Shown here: positions 1 through 6,288 of the stretch, piece by piece
How the letters are laid out: the number at the start of each line of letters is the position of its first letter
How positions within the stretch are numbered: position 1 is the stretch's first letter
Source: an uncultured Burkholderiales bacterium
GTDB lineage: Bacteria > Pseudomonadota > Gammaproteobacteria > Burkholderiales > Burkholderiaceae_D
Assembly (NCBI GenBank): GCA_937872165.1
Contig: CALMOR010000208.1
Location: 18,081-27,614 of the forward strand
Length of the DNA: 9,534 nt
Direction of reading: 5' to 3'
Notes under the pieces: generated by a model
The model's input: the letters and a program-made list of their open reading frames with translations, nothing else
What the model was told of the DNA's origin: nothing
Database searches by the model: none
Translations under genes and position numbers: made by a program

Positions 1-505
1 GCGCGTCGCGCCCGAGCCTCTGCGGCGCATCATCGGTGATCTGGCCGACGAGGAATCGCGCGAGCACCGGCTGCCTCTGGTCGTACGGCACGTTGTCGCC
101 GATCCACGCCATCGACAGCGGCATCATCGACGCCATCGACGCGCCGGCCAGCGCCCGCGAGACCAGCAGGACCGTGAAGGTCGGCGCCCAGGCGCAGAGG
201 GCCGAGGCGACCGATGCGCAGCAGCACGCGAAGAGGATGACCTTGAGCTTCCCGAAGTGGTCGCCCGAAGGACCGAACACGATCTGCAGGCAGCCGTAGG
301 CGACCGCGAAGAACGTGACGACGTTGGCGGCGTGCCGGATGCCGACGTCGAAGTCGACGGCCAGCCGCGGGATCGCGGCGTCCATCACGCGCATCGACGA
401 CGCGCTGCCGAAGGCGACCAGCGACAGCAGCACGATCACCGAGCCGACGCCGGGGACGAGCGCGGTCGGCGCCGCGGCGACGACGACGGGTGGCGACGTG
501 CTCAT
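1..505 (-). CDS. MFS transporter, N-terminal part (runs off the left edge)
   Basis: The 168 visible codons begin at the ATG at 505-503 and encode the first third of a major facilitator superfamily carrier, an inner-membrane secondary transporter. Hydrophobic segments lie at about residues 21-42, 58-77, 88-105 and 111-132. The loop between the second and third carries the MFS motif A pattern, GPSGDHFGKLKV (about 78-89), with His where Arg is usual. The segment after TM4 (RQPVLARFLVGQI) is also typical of the family. The last 12 or so residues before the edge (TDDAPQRLGRDA) do not look like the expected glycine-rich TM5 and may reflect poor sequence at a contig end. The gene starts 17 bases after the qorA-like stop, without a visible Shine-Dalgarno, so it is probably the third gene of an operon. 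The substrate cannot be told; drug or metabolite efflux is the usual role of such 12-TM carriers. Confidence 0.85.
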   Translation of the reverse strand, partial: MSTSPPVVVAAAPTALVPGVGSVIVLLSLVAFGSASSMRVMDAAIPRLAVDFDVGIRHAANVVTFFAVAYGCLQIVFGPSGDHFGKLKVILFACCCASVASALCAWAPTFTVLLVSRALAGASMASMMPLSMAWIGDNVPYDQRQPVLARFLVGQITDDAPQRLGRDA

Positions 506-522
506 CGACGACGGCCCGACGA

Positions 523-1533
523 TCAGGGCAGCAGGATCATCGATCCCGTGGTCCTGCGGCCGGCGAGGTCCTCGTGCGCCTTGCCGACCTCGGCGAGCGG
601 ATAGCTTCGCGCGATGTCGAAGCGCACCTTGCCCGACGTCACCATCCCGAAGAGCTCCTTCGCCGCGGCCTCGAGCCGGGGGCGCGTCGCGACGTGGGTC
701 CCGAGCGTCGGACGGGTGACGTACAACGATCCCTTGCTCGCGAGGATGCCGAGGTTGACGCCGCTGACGGCCCCCGACGAATTGCCGAAACTGACCATCA
801 GGCCGCGCGGCTGGAGGCAGTCGAGCGAACGCTCCCAGGTGTCCTTGCCGACGCCGTCGTAGACCACCGGGACCTTCGCGCCGCCGGTCAGCTCGGTGAC
901 CCGCTCGACGATGTCCTCCTTGCTGTAGTCGATGGTCTCCCACGCGCCGTTGGCCTTCGCCAGCGCCGCCTTCTCGGGCGAGCCGACGGTGCCGATCAGC
1001 TTGACGCCGAGCGCCCTCGCCCACTGGCAGGCGATCAGGCCGACGCCGCCGGCGGCCGCGTGGAAGAGGATGGTCTCGTCGCCCTGCAGTCGATAGGTCT
1101 GACGGAACAGGTACTGCACCGTGAGCCCCTTGAGCATCATCGCGGCGCCTTCCTCGAACGAGATCTTCGCGGGCAGCCGCACGACCTGCAGCGCCGGCAT
1201 GGTCCTCACCGTCGCGTAGGCGCCGAGCGGACCCTGTCCGTAGGCGACGCGGTCGCCGACCGCGACGTGGGTGACGCCCTCGCCCACCGCCTCGACGACG
1301 CCGGCACCCTCGAAGCCGAGACCGGACGGCAACGGGTTCGGATAGAGACCGGTACGGAAGTACACGTCGATGAAGTTGAGGCCGATCGCATGGTGGCGGA
1401 TCGTGACCTCGCCGGAGCGCGGCGCGGACACGTCGACGTCCTCGAGCTTCATCACCTCGGGTCCGCCGGTGACGTGGATGCGGATGGCGCTCGCCTGCGG
1501 CGCCCCGGTGTTCGGCCTGGACTTTCCGGTCAT
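523..1533 (-). CDS. qorA: NADPH:quinone oxidoreductase, QorA type (MDR superfamily)
   Basis: This 336-residue protein matches the E. coli QorA family (about 327 residues) along its length and has roughly a dozen extra residues at the N-terminus. The family consists of cytosolic, zinc-independent medium-chain reductases that reduce quinones with NADPH. Family-typical stretches are GLNFIDVYFRTGLYP (51-65), PSGLGFEGAGVV (69-80), the nucleotide-binding AAAGGVG (159-165) in FHAAAGGVGLIACQWA, DTWERSLDCLQPRGLMVSFG (231-250) and GSLYVTRPTL (268-277). No structural-zinc cysteine cluster is visible. The start ATG at 1533-1531 is supported by AAAGGAGA five bases upstream. It overlaps the stop of the upstream EamA gene as ATGA, so translation is probably coupled. 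An MFS gene follows after 17 bases. The family assignment is firm. The true substrate (quinone or other alpha,beta-unsaturated carbonyl) is not shown by the sequence. Confidence 0.93.
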   Translation of the reverse strand: MTGKSRPNTGAPQASAIRIHVTGGPEVMKLEDVDVSAPRSGEVTIRHHAIGLNFIDVYFRTGLYPNPLPSGLGFEGAGVVEAVGEGVTHVAVGDRVAYGQGPLGAYATVRTMPALQVVRLPAKISFEEGAAMMLKGLTVQYLFRQTYRLQGDETILFHAAAGGVGLIACQWARALGVKLIGTVGSPEKAALAKANGAWETIDYSKEDIVERVTELTGGAKVPVVYDGVGKDTWERSLDCLQPRGLMVSFGNSSGAVSGVNLGILASKGSLYVTRPTLGTHVATRPRLEAAAKELFGMVTSGKVRFDIARSYPLAEVGKAHEDLAGRRTTGSMILLP

Positions 1534-2495
1534 CGGTCTCTCCTTTGTCTTGGTATGGGGGTTGGGACTCCGTCGCCGTTCGGCGCGGCTCGACTCTGCG
1601 AGACGATGAAGACGCCGACCAGGACGAACACGGTGCCGACGATCTGCAACGGGCCCATGCGTTCGCCGAGCAGGAGGTCCGCCAGCACGATCGTCGATAC
1701 GGGGCCGATCATGCCGATCTGCGACGCGACGCCTGCGCCGAGGCGGCTCACGGCCGCCATCACCGCGAACACCGGCAGCACCGTGCACACGGTGCCGTTG
1801 ACGAGCGACAGGGCGTAGACCTCGCGCGGCAGCGAAGACAGCGACGCGAACGAGCGGGTCGCCGCGAAGTGGACGAGGCAGCAGATCGCCGCGACGCAGC
1901 TCGCATAGGCCGTCAGACGAATCGTGCCGACCCGCTTCAACAGTTCGCCGCTGCCGACCAGATAGATCGCATACGCGAGCGCGCTGCCGAAGACGAGGGC
2001 GCTGCCGAGCACGATGTCGGTGCCGCCGACATGGAAGTCGTGCACGAACGCGATCACCACTCCGCCGTAGCCGAGCAGCAGCGCGAAGACCTGTTTGCGG
2101 TCGGCGCGACGGCCGAACAGCGCGATCCCGATGAAGAGGACGAGCGTGGGATTGAGATAGAGGATCAGCCGCTCGAGGGAGGCCGAGACGTATTCGAGGC
2201 CGACGAAGTCGAGATAGCTCGCGAGGTAGTAGCCGAGGAAACCGAGCCCCGCGACCTTCGCCCGGTCGCGCGAGGACAGCGCGACCAGACCGGGCCGACG
2301 AGCTGCGTACCACGCCAGCGCCGCGAAGAACGGCAACGCGACGGCCATCCGCAACGCGATCAGCGTGATCGCGTCGGCGCCGAGCCGATAACCGAGCTTG
2401 ACGATGATGGCCTTGCCGGAGAACGCGACCGCACCGAAGGCGGCGAGCAGGACGCCGGATCCGACGGACTGCGGGGACGGCGCATGCGTCCGCAT
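1530..2495 (-). CDS. EamA/DMT-superfamily transporter
   Basis: From the ATG at 2495-2493 this encodes 321 residues, close to the roughly 300 usual for ten-helix drug/metabolite transporters of the inner membrane. Two homologous EamA halves are visible, at about 16-152 and 160-300. Each ends in the usual small-residue helix; the second has LGERMGPLQIVGTVFVLVGV (276-295), typical of the family's C-terminal helix pair. A hydrophilic basic tail (about 302-321) follows. In-frame ATGs also exist at 2537 and 2570 and would add a polar N-terminus. I prefer 2495 because it puts the first membrane helix near residue 12, although none of the three has a convincing Shine-Dalgarno. The gene is first in a probable operon with the qorA-like gene (ATGA overlap) and an MFS gene. 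EamA members export amino acids, nucleotides or other metabolites; the substrate here is unknown. Confidence 0.9.
   Translation of the reverse strand: MRTHAPSPQSVGSGVLLAAFGAVAFSGKAIIVKLGYRLGADAITLIALRMAVALPFFAALAWYAARRPGLVALSSRDRAKVAGLGFLGYYLASYLDFVGLEYVSASLERLILYLNPTLVLFIGIALFGRRADRKQVFALLLGYGGVVIAFVHDFHVGGTDIVLGSALVFGSALAYAIYLVGSGELLKRVGTIRLTAYASCVAAICCLVHFAATRSFASLSSLPREVYALSLVNGTVCTVLPVFAVMAAVSRLGAGVASQIGMIGPVSTIVLADLLLGERMGPLQIVGTVFVLVGVFIVSQSRAAPNGDGVPTPIPRQRRDR
1539..1546 (-). promoter_or_regulatory. Strong ribosome binding site of the qorA-like gene
   Basis: Reading the minus strand, AAAGGAGA ends five bases before the ATG at 1533-1531. It is the best Shine-Dalgarno seen in the window and lies inside the last codons of the EamA gene. 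It fixes the qorA start and allows translation independent of coupling. Confidence 0.8.
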
Positions 2496-2590
2496 CGCGG
2501 CTAGGCCGTTCGACGAGGTCGTTGCGAGACGTGGCATCAGGGAAGGCGGGACACTGCGCAGGCGCGGCATCAGGCGACGACGGGTGTGGC

Positions 2591-2650
2591 GACGGAAGCG
2601 ACGACGGAAGCGACGACGGAAGCGACGACGGAAGCGACGATGGAAGCGAC
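2591..2650. repeat. 12-bp tandem repeat, five copies
   Basis: The unit GACGGAAGCGAC is repeated head to tail five times with no spacer. The first four copies are identical and the fifth has one change (GATGGAAGCGAC). A degenerate partial copy may precede it at 2579-2590. The array lies upstream of the EamA gene, between its start and the candidate leftward -10 box, so it may fall in that gene's leader RNA. The 12-bp period is a multiple of three and slightly over one helical turn, so copy-number changes would keep reading frame and nearly keep helical phase. Confidence 0.92.
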
Positions 2651-2677
2651 GACGCCGAATCGCGGAATCTGCGCCGG

Positions 2678-2683
2678 ACTATA
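2678..2683 (-). promoter_or_regulatory. Candidate -10 box for the EamA-qorA-MFS operon
   Basis: TATAGT on the minus strand matches the sigma-70 -10 consensus at five of six bases. No good -35 hexamer lies 16-18 bases upstream. Transcription from here would give a leader of about 175 bases containing the 12-bp repeats. This is weak evidence resting on one hexamer in otherwise GC-rich sequence. Confidence 0.3.
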
Positions 2684-2694
2684 TCCGTTCGGAC

Positions 2695-2710
2695 GGCCGT
2701 GCAGACGGCC
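2695..2710. promoter_or_regulatory. Inverted repeat between two divergent -10 boxes (possible operator)
   Basis: GGCCGT and ACGGCC are perfect 6-bp inverted arms around the 4-base centre GCAG. A second overlapping inverted pair, CCGT/ACGG (2685-2688 and 2693-2696), sits just to its left. The 16-bp element overlaps the -35 position of the candidate leftward promoter and lies about 45 bases upstream of the expected rightward transcription start, a sensible place for a regulator of both units. Inverted repeats this short also arise by chance in GC-rich DNA. Confidence 0.3.
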
Positions 2711-2735
2711 CGACGCGACGACCGGGGACGTTGCC

Positions 2736-2741
2736 TATAAT
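2736..2741 (+). promoter_or_regulatory. -10 box of the dadA-like gene
   Basis: A perfect TATAAT occurs in a GC-rich intergenic region 60 bases before the dadA-like start codon. No recognisable -35 lies 16-18 bases upstream. A TG dinucleotide sits close to, but one base off, the extended -10 position. Transcription would begin near 2748, giving a leader of about 55 bases. Confidence 0.55.
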
Positions 2742-2801
2742 CGCCGGGCTGGCCGCCGGCTCCGGTCCGTCATCGTCCAGCCCGCACCTCCAACGCCCTT
2801 C

Positions 2802-4070
2802 ATGAAAATCATCGTTCTCGGTGCCGGGATCCTCGGCACGACCACGGCCTGGTTCCTGCGTCGCGACGGCCACGACGTCACCGTCGTCGATCGACAACCC
2901 GGAGCCGGACGCGAGACCAGTTACGCGAACGGCTCGCAGATCTCGGTCTCGTACGCGGAGCCCTGGGCCAACCCGGGTGCCCCGATGAAGATCCTCAAGT
3001 GGCTCGGCAAGGAGGATTCGCCGCTGCTCTTCAGGCTCAATGCCGATCCGCATCAATGGCTCTGGGGCCTGTCCTTCCTGGCCAACTGCACGCCCGGCAG
3101 GACGCGCTTCAACACGATCCAGCTGACGAACCTCGGCATCTACAGCCGCGACACGCTGATCGCGTTGCGCGCGGCCACCGGCATCCGCTACGACGAGCTG
3201 GAGCGCGGCATCCTGCACCTGTACGAGAGCGAGGCCGACTTCGACGTCGCCCGGCCGGGACTCGAGCTGATGCGCGAGTCCGGCTGCCGGATGGACTTCC
3301 TCGACCCGGCGCAGATCGTCGCGCTTGAGCCGTCGCTGGCCGCCTATCGGTCGCGGCTCGCGGGCGGTGCGTACGCGCCCGACGACGAGTCGGGCGACGC
3401 GTTCCTGTTCACGCAGCGGCTCGCGGCGATGGCCGCCGCGCAAGACGTCGAGTTCCGCTATGACACGCAGGTCGTCGCGCTCAAGTCCAACGGCGATCGC
3501 ATCGCCGGCGTCGTGGTCAAGGAGGGCCTGCCGAACGGACCGGGACGCGAGGAGACGCTGATGGCCGATGCCTACGTCGTCTGCATGGGCTCGTGGTCCG
3601 CGCGACTGCTGCGGACCGTCGGCGTGTCGACGCTGATCTATCCCGCGAAGGGCTATTCGGCGACGATGCCGATCAGGCCCGGCGCGATCGCCAACACCGT
3701 GAGCCTCACCGACCATCAACTGAAGATCGTGTTCTCGCGGCTGGGTGACCGCATCCGCATCGCGGGCACGGCCGAGCTGTCCGGCTACGGTACCGAGCTC
3801 AACCGCTTCCGCTGCGAGGCGCTGACGCGCCGGGCCGAGGAAATCTTCCCCGGCGTGCTCGACGTCGCGAAGGTCGAGTACTGGACCGGGCTGCGCCCCG
3901 CCACGCCGTCGAACGTCCCGTACATCGGCCGCAGCAAGCTCGGCAACCTGTGGCTCAACACCGGGCACGGGACGCTCGGCTGGACGCACGGCGCCGGTTC
4001 GGGCCTCGCCCTCGCCGACCTGGTCGCTGGGCGGAAACCGGACGTCGACTTCGCGTTCTGCGGTCGCTGA
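2802..4070 (+). CDS. dadA: D-amino acid dehydrogenase, DadA-like FAD oxidoreductase
   Basis: This 422-residue protein is close in length to E. coli DadA (432) and belongs to the DAO-fold flavoenzymes. These oxidatively deaminate D-amino acids to 2-oxo acids and pass electrons to the membrane respiratory chain. Residues 2-30 form the FAD-binding beta-alpha-beta unit, with GAGILG (7-12) and an acidic residue (D30) ending the second strand. Next comes the DadA-type segment NGSQISVSYAEPWANPGAP (43-61). Near the C-terminus lie GLRPATPSNVPYIG (363-376) and NTGHGTLGW (386-394), both hallmarks of DadA, where the Arg is expected to hold the substrate carboxylate. The ATG at 2802 opens directly on the dinucleotide-binding strand; no clear Shine-Dalgarno precedes it. 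It stands alone, divergent from the EamA operon and convergent with the DUF6600 gene, with no alanine racemase beside it. The substrate may therefore differ from D-alanine. A related glycine/D-amino acid oxidase role is possible but less likely. Confidence 0.9.
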   Translation: MKIIVLGAGILGTTTAWFLRRDGHDVTVVDRQPGAGRETSYANGSQISVSYAEPWANPGAPMKILKWLGKEDSPLLFRLNADPHQWLWGLSFLANCTPGRTRFNTIQLTNLGIYSRDTLIALRAATGIRYDELERGILHLYESEADFDVARPGLELMRESGCRMDFLDPAQIVALEPSLAAYRSRLAGGAYAPDDESGDAFLFTQRLAAMAAAQDVEFRYDTQVVALKSNGDRIAGVVVKEGLPNGPGREETLMADAYVVCMGSWSARLLRTVGVSTLIYPAKGYSATMPIRPGAIANTVSLTDHQLKIVFSRLGDRIRIAGTAELSGYGTELNRFRCEALTRRAEEIFPGVLDVAKVEYWTGLRPATPSNVPYIGRSKLGNLWLNTGHGTLGWTHGAGSGLALADLVAGRKPDVDFAFCGR

Positions 4071-4074
4071 CCGC
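4060..4074. terminator. Small hairpin over the dadA stop codon
   Basis: GCGGTC and GACCGC form a perfect 6-bp stem with a 3-base loop (GCT), spanning the dadA stop at 4068-4070. It lies at the meeting point of two convergent genes only 16 bases apart. No U-tract follows on either strand, so it is at best a weak attenuating hairpin rather than a classical intrinsic terminator. Confidence 0.25.
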
Positions 4075-4086
4075 GGCGCGTGCGTC

Positions 4087-6147
4087 TCAGCGCTCGCGCT
4101 GCCCGCCCCTCTGCTGCGGCTCGACGGGGCCGTTGTTCGGCTCGACGCGCGGGGGTCCCTGCGGCCGCGGTTGCGGAGCCGCCACCGGTGCAGCGGGGGC
4201 AACGGGGGCCACCGGTGCGGGTCGCTCGATGCGCTGCGGCCGTTCGAAGTTCTGCTGCGGACGCTGGGCCGGCGGCTGCTGAGGCTGTTGCTGCTGGACG
4301 TTCCGATATTCGCGCGCGGGTCGGTCGAACGTGCGTTGCTGCTGCTCGACGACCGGCTGCTGCGCCTGCGGGACCGGCGCCGGCCGCTGGAACTGGGGCT
4401 GCTGCCGAGGGATCTGCTGGACGGGTTGCGCCGGCTGGATCTGCGGCTGCTCGCGCGGCGTGAAGCGCTGCGTGGTCGCCTGCTGCACGCCTTGCGCGTT
4501 GACCGGCGCGCCCGGTTGCACGACCGGACGAGGGTCGCGGTTGAATCCCCCGGGGAAGTCGCCGCGCTGCTGGACACGGTCGGCCGGCACGTCGACCGAA
4601 CCCGGTCGGTTCTGGTCGCGCAGCCTCTGATAGTTCGACGGCAGGCCACGGTCCGCGCCGCGCTGCGCGTCCTGCGGCAGGCCCGCGCCGGGGAAACGCG
4701 CGGGCGCGTCGGCGCCGCGGGCCTGCTCGGGCGCGCCGCGATTGCCGAACTCGCGCGGCCCGCGCGGCCCGTCGAACTCGGGGCGACGATCGCCGCCTTC
4801 GGGGCCGCGACGCCCCGCGCCCGGTACGTTGGCCGGCCGCGGGAGATCCACGACGTTGACCTGCACGCTGCGCTCGCCGATGTTGCGCGGAGCCGCGATC
4901 GCGACGGTCGAGATCGAACGCTGGCTCGCGAACGCATCGCGCGGGACCAGCGTGCCCCCGTGCTCGCGGTTCCACTCCCGCCCGCCTTCGAAGCGACGCG
5001 GCGGAGCGACGATGGTGATGTTGTTGACGCGCGTGATGTACGCGGTGTTCTGCGTGTAGTGCGGCGAATAGCGCTGCCACGGCGCGAGCGGATACCAGCC
5101 GACCCCGGGGCCGACGCCGGCCGAGAACTGGAAGCCGTCGCCTCCGTAGAAGCCGACCAGGGCCGGTGCGTAGACCGGCCGCGTGACATAGGCTCCCGGA
5201 GTCCATCCCCAACGACCGCCGACCTGCACCCAGCGCCCGTAGTGGAACGGCGCGAAGCCCCACGGGGCGTCGTCGACCCACGTGTATCCCCACGGCGCGA
5301 CGTAGGCCCAGCGTCCGTAGCGATACGGCGCCCAGTCGGCCCGCACGTAGGTCGTCGGGTACCAGACCGGGCCGACGTCCTCCTCGTTCGACCAGCGGCC
5401 GTTGGCGTCGAGGTCTTCGTAGCCCGTCATGTTCGGCGAGACATAACGCTCGGCCAGCGCGTCGCGAAAGCGCCCTTCGCGGGCGAGCACCCAGTCGTCG
5501 AGCGGCACCGCGACCGGACCGGCGGCGATCAGTTGAGGCGGGGCCTCGGGATTGCCCGGATCGCCGACGACGCGCTCCGCGTTGCCGGCATCGACCAGCA
5601 GGCCGCCGCGGTCGCCCTGGACGCTCGCCTGGCCTTCGAAGACCGTGATGCCCGCCGTCGACTGCAGTGCGTCGATGCGGTAGCGACCGGGCCGCAGCAG
5701 AGCGAAGTCGGCACCCGGCACCGCGACGTTGTAGACGTCCGACGGGTCGAGGCGACGCACGCGCATCGAGACGCGGCCGCGTACGACGTTCGCGTTGAAG
5801 GTGTTGTCGTCGAGTTGCTGGATGTCGACCTGCGAGCCGGCGTCGAGCGCGAGCGTGGTGGACCCGACGCTGATCTCGACGCGCCCGGCATCGCCGACGA
5901 AGACCGAATTGCGCGACGTGACCGGCTGGTTCAGGTACGCGGCCTTCCATTCGGGATCCGACTCCGAGTAGGCCTGGACGTCGCCCTCCATGAACGCGAT
6001 GCGCCCCACCCTGCCCGGCACGTCGGCGCGCGCACCGAAGGCGATGGTCACGAGCAGCGACGCGACGACGGTGATGGCGATCGACGCGATGCGACGATGC
6101 AGGGGCCCGGACACGGCCGACGAAGGAGTGGTTGCATTCATCGACAT
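4087..6147 (-). CDS. Exported DUF6600/FecR-domain protein with Pro/Gln/Arg-rich tail
   Basis: The protein has 686 residues in four regions. Residues 1-41 are a signal peptide: basic RR at 18-19, hydrophobic core 20-38, probable cleavage after ARA (39-41). Residues 48-190 form a FecR-like beta domain, in which strand-rich repeats such as GRVEISVGSTTLALDAGSQV (88-107) are read as a scaffold. Residues 213-350 are the DUF6600 region, dense in Trp, Tyr and Gly, with repeated motifs YRYGRWAYVAPWGYTWV (275-291) and FHYGRWVQVGGRWGW (301-315) followed by PVYAPALVGF. Residues from about 440 to the end are low-complexity Pro, Gln, Arg, Gly and Ala. No cysteine is visible anywhere. It should act in the periplasm or at the outer envelope; its function is unknown and it lacks the transmembrane anchor of anti-sigma FecR proteins. 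The start is ATG 6147, or ATG 6141 two codons on, which is better spaced from a weak GAGA. It is divergent from the lipoprotein hydrolase gene. Confidence 0.87.
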   Translation of the reverse strand: MSMNATTPSSAVSGPLHRRIASIAITVVASLLVTIAFGARADVPGRVGRIAFMEGDVQAYSESDPEWKAAYLNQPVTSRNSVFVGDAGRVEISVGSTTLALDAGSQVDIQQLDDNTFNANVVRGRVSMRVRRLDPSDVYNVAVPGADFALLRPGRYRIDALQSTAGITVFEGQASVQGDRGGLLVDAGNAERVVGDPGNPEAPPQLIAAGPVAVPLDDWVLAREGRFRDALAERYVSPNMTGYEDLDANGRWSNEEDVGPVWYPTTYVRADWAPYRYGRWAYVAPWGYTWVDDAPWGFAPFHYGRWVQVGGRWGWTPGAYVTRPVYAPALVGFYGGDGFQFSAGVGPGVGWYPLAPWQRYSPHYTQNTAYITRVNNITIVAPPRRFEGGREWNREHGGTLVPRDAFASQRSISTVAIAAPRNIGERSVQVNVVDLPRPANVPGAGRRGPEGGDRRPEFDGPRGPREFGNRGAPEQARGADAPARFPGAGLPQDAQRGADRGLPSNYQRLRDQNRPGSVDVPADRVQQRGDFPGGFNRDPRPVVQPGAPVNAQGVQQATTQRFTPREQPQIQPAQPVQQIPRQQPQFQRPAPVPQAQQPVVEQQQRTFDRPAREYRNVQQQQPQQPPAQRPQQNFERPQRIERPAPVAPVAPAAPVAAPQPRPQGPPRVEPNNGPVEPQQRGGQRER

Positions 6148-6288
6148 TCTCGACAGGACAGCGGATCAGGGACGAACGAGCGAAGCCCGCGGAAGTTGAC
6201 CGATGTTACTCGCTGAAACAAAGCCGCCTCCACGGTCGAATCGGCCGGTCGCGTCTACCATCGCGTCGTTACCGACCCTCTTCGAGCG
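6148..6288. other. Divergent intergenic region, DUF6600 gene / hydrolase gene
   Basis: These 141 bases must contain promoters for both flanking genes, and the part around 6193-6225 is less GC-rich than its surroundings. A TTGACC (6196-6201) resembles a rightward -35 but has no -10 at the right distance. TACCAT at 6256-6261 keeps the key -10 positions but has no -35. On the minus strand TAACAT (6203-6208) is a similarly unsupported -10. I do not call a promoter here. Confidence 0.5.

Larger units (their letters stand above)
2496..2801. other. Divergent intergenic region between the EamA operon and dadA
   Basis: These 306 bases separate two divergently transcribed units and should hold both promoters. 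Visible elements are a 12-bp tandem repeat (2591-2650), a leftward TATAGT (2678-2683), an inverted repeat (2695-2710) and a rightward TATAAT (2736-2741). The part from 2496 to 2570 could instead be the N-terminal extension of the EamA gene if it starts at 2570. Open frames cross the repeats on both strands, but I see no protein-like sequence in them. Confidence 0.7.

Noticed and set aside
2591..2650. CRISPR array
   Set aside because: The units are 12 bp with no spacers, and no cas genes are present.
2586..2801. In-frame upstream extension of the dadA gene through the 12-bp repeats (Thr-Glu-Ala-Thr repeats)
   Set aside because: The FAD-binding strand begins directly at ATG 2802 and the TATAAT promoter lies within this stretch, so translation from upstream is unlikely.
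2679..5189. 836-codon minus-strand open frame antisense to dadA
   Set aside because: Its composition is Arg/Ser/Pro in one part and Arg/Asp/Val in another, typical of antisense translation of a GC-rich gene.
3785..5950. 721-codon minus-strand open frame overlapping the ends of dadA and the DUF6600 gene
   Set aside because: It is Arg/Ala-rich with no family-like segment and lies out of frame over two well-supported genes; long stop-free shadows are expected at this GC content.
4087..6147. FecR-type anti-sigma regulator of an iron-transport system
   Set aside because: There is no FecI-like sigma gene or TonB receptor nearby and no anchor helix after the signal peptide; the DUF6600 and Pro/Gln-rich parts indicate a different exported protein.
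6196..6201. TTGACC as a -35 box for the hydrolase gene
   Set aside because: No acceptable -10 hexamer follows at 16-18 bases.
4171..6216. 681-codon plus-strand open frame antisense to the DUF6600 gene
   Set aside because: It mirrors the DUF6600 coding strand with Arg/Asp/Ala-rich composition and has no recognisable domain or ribosome site.
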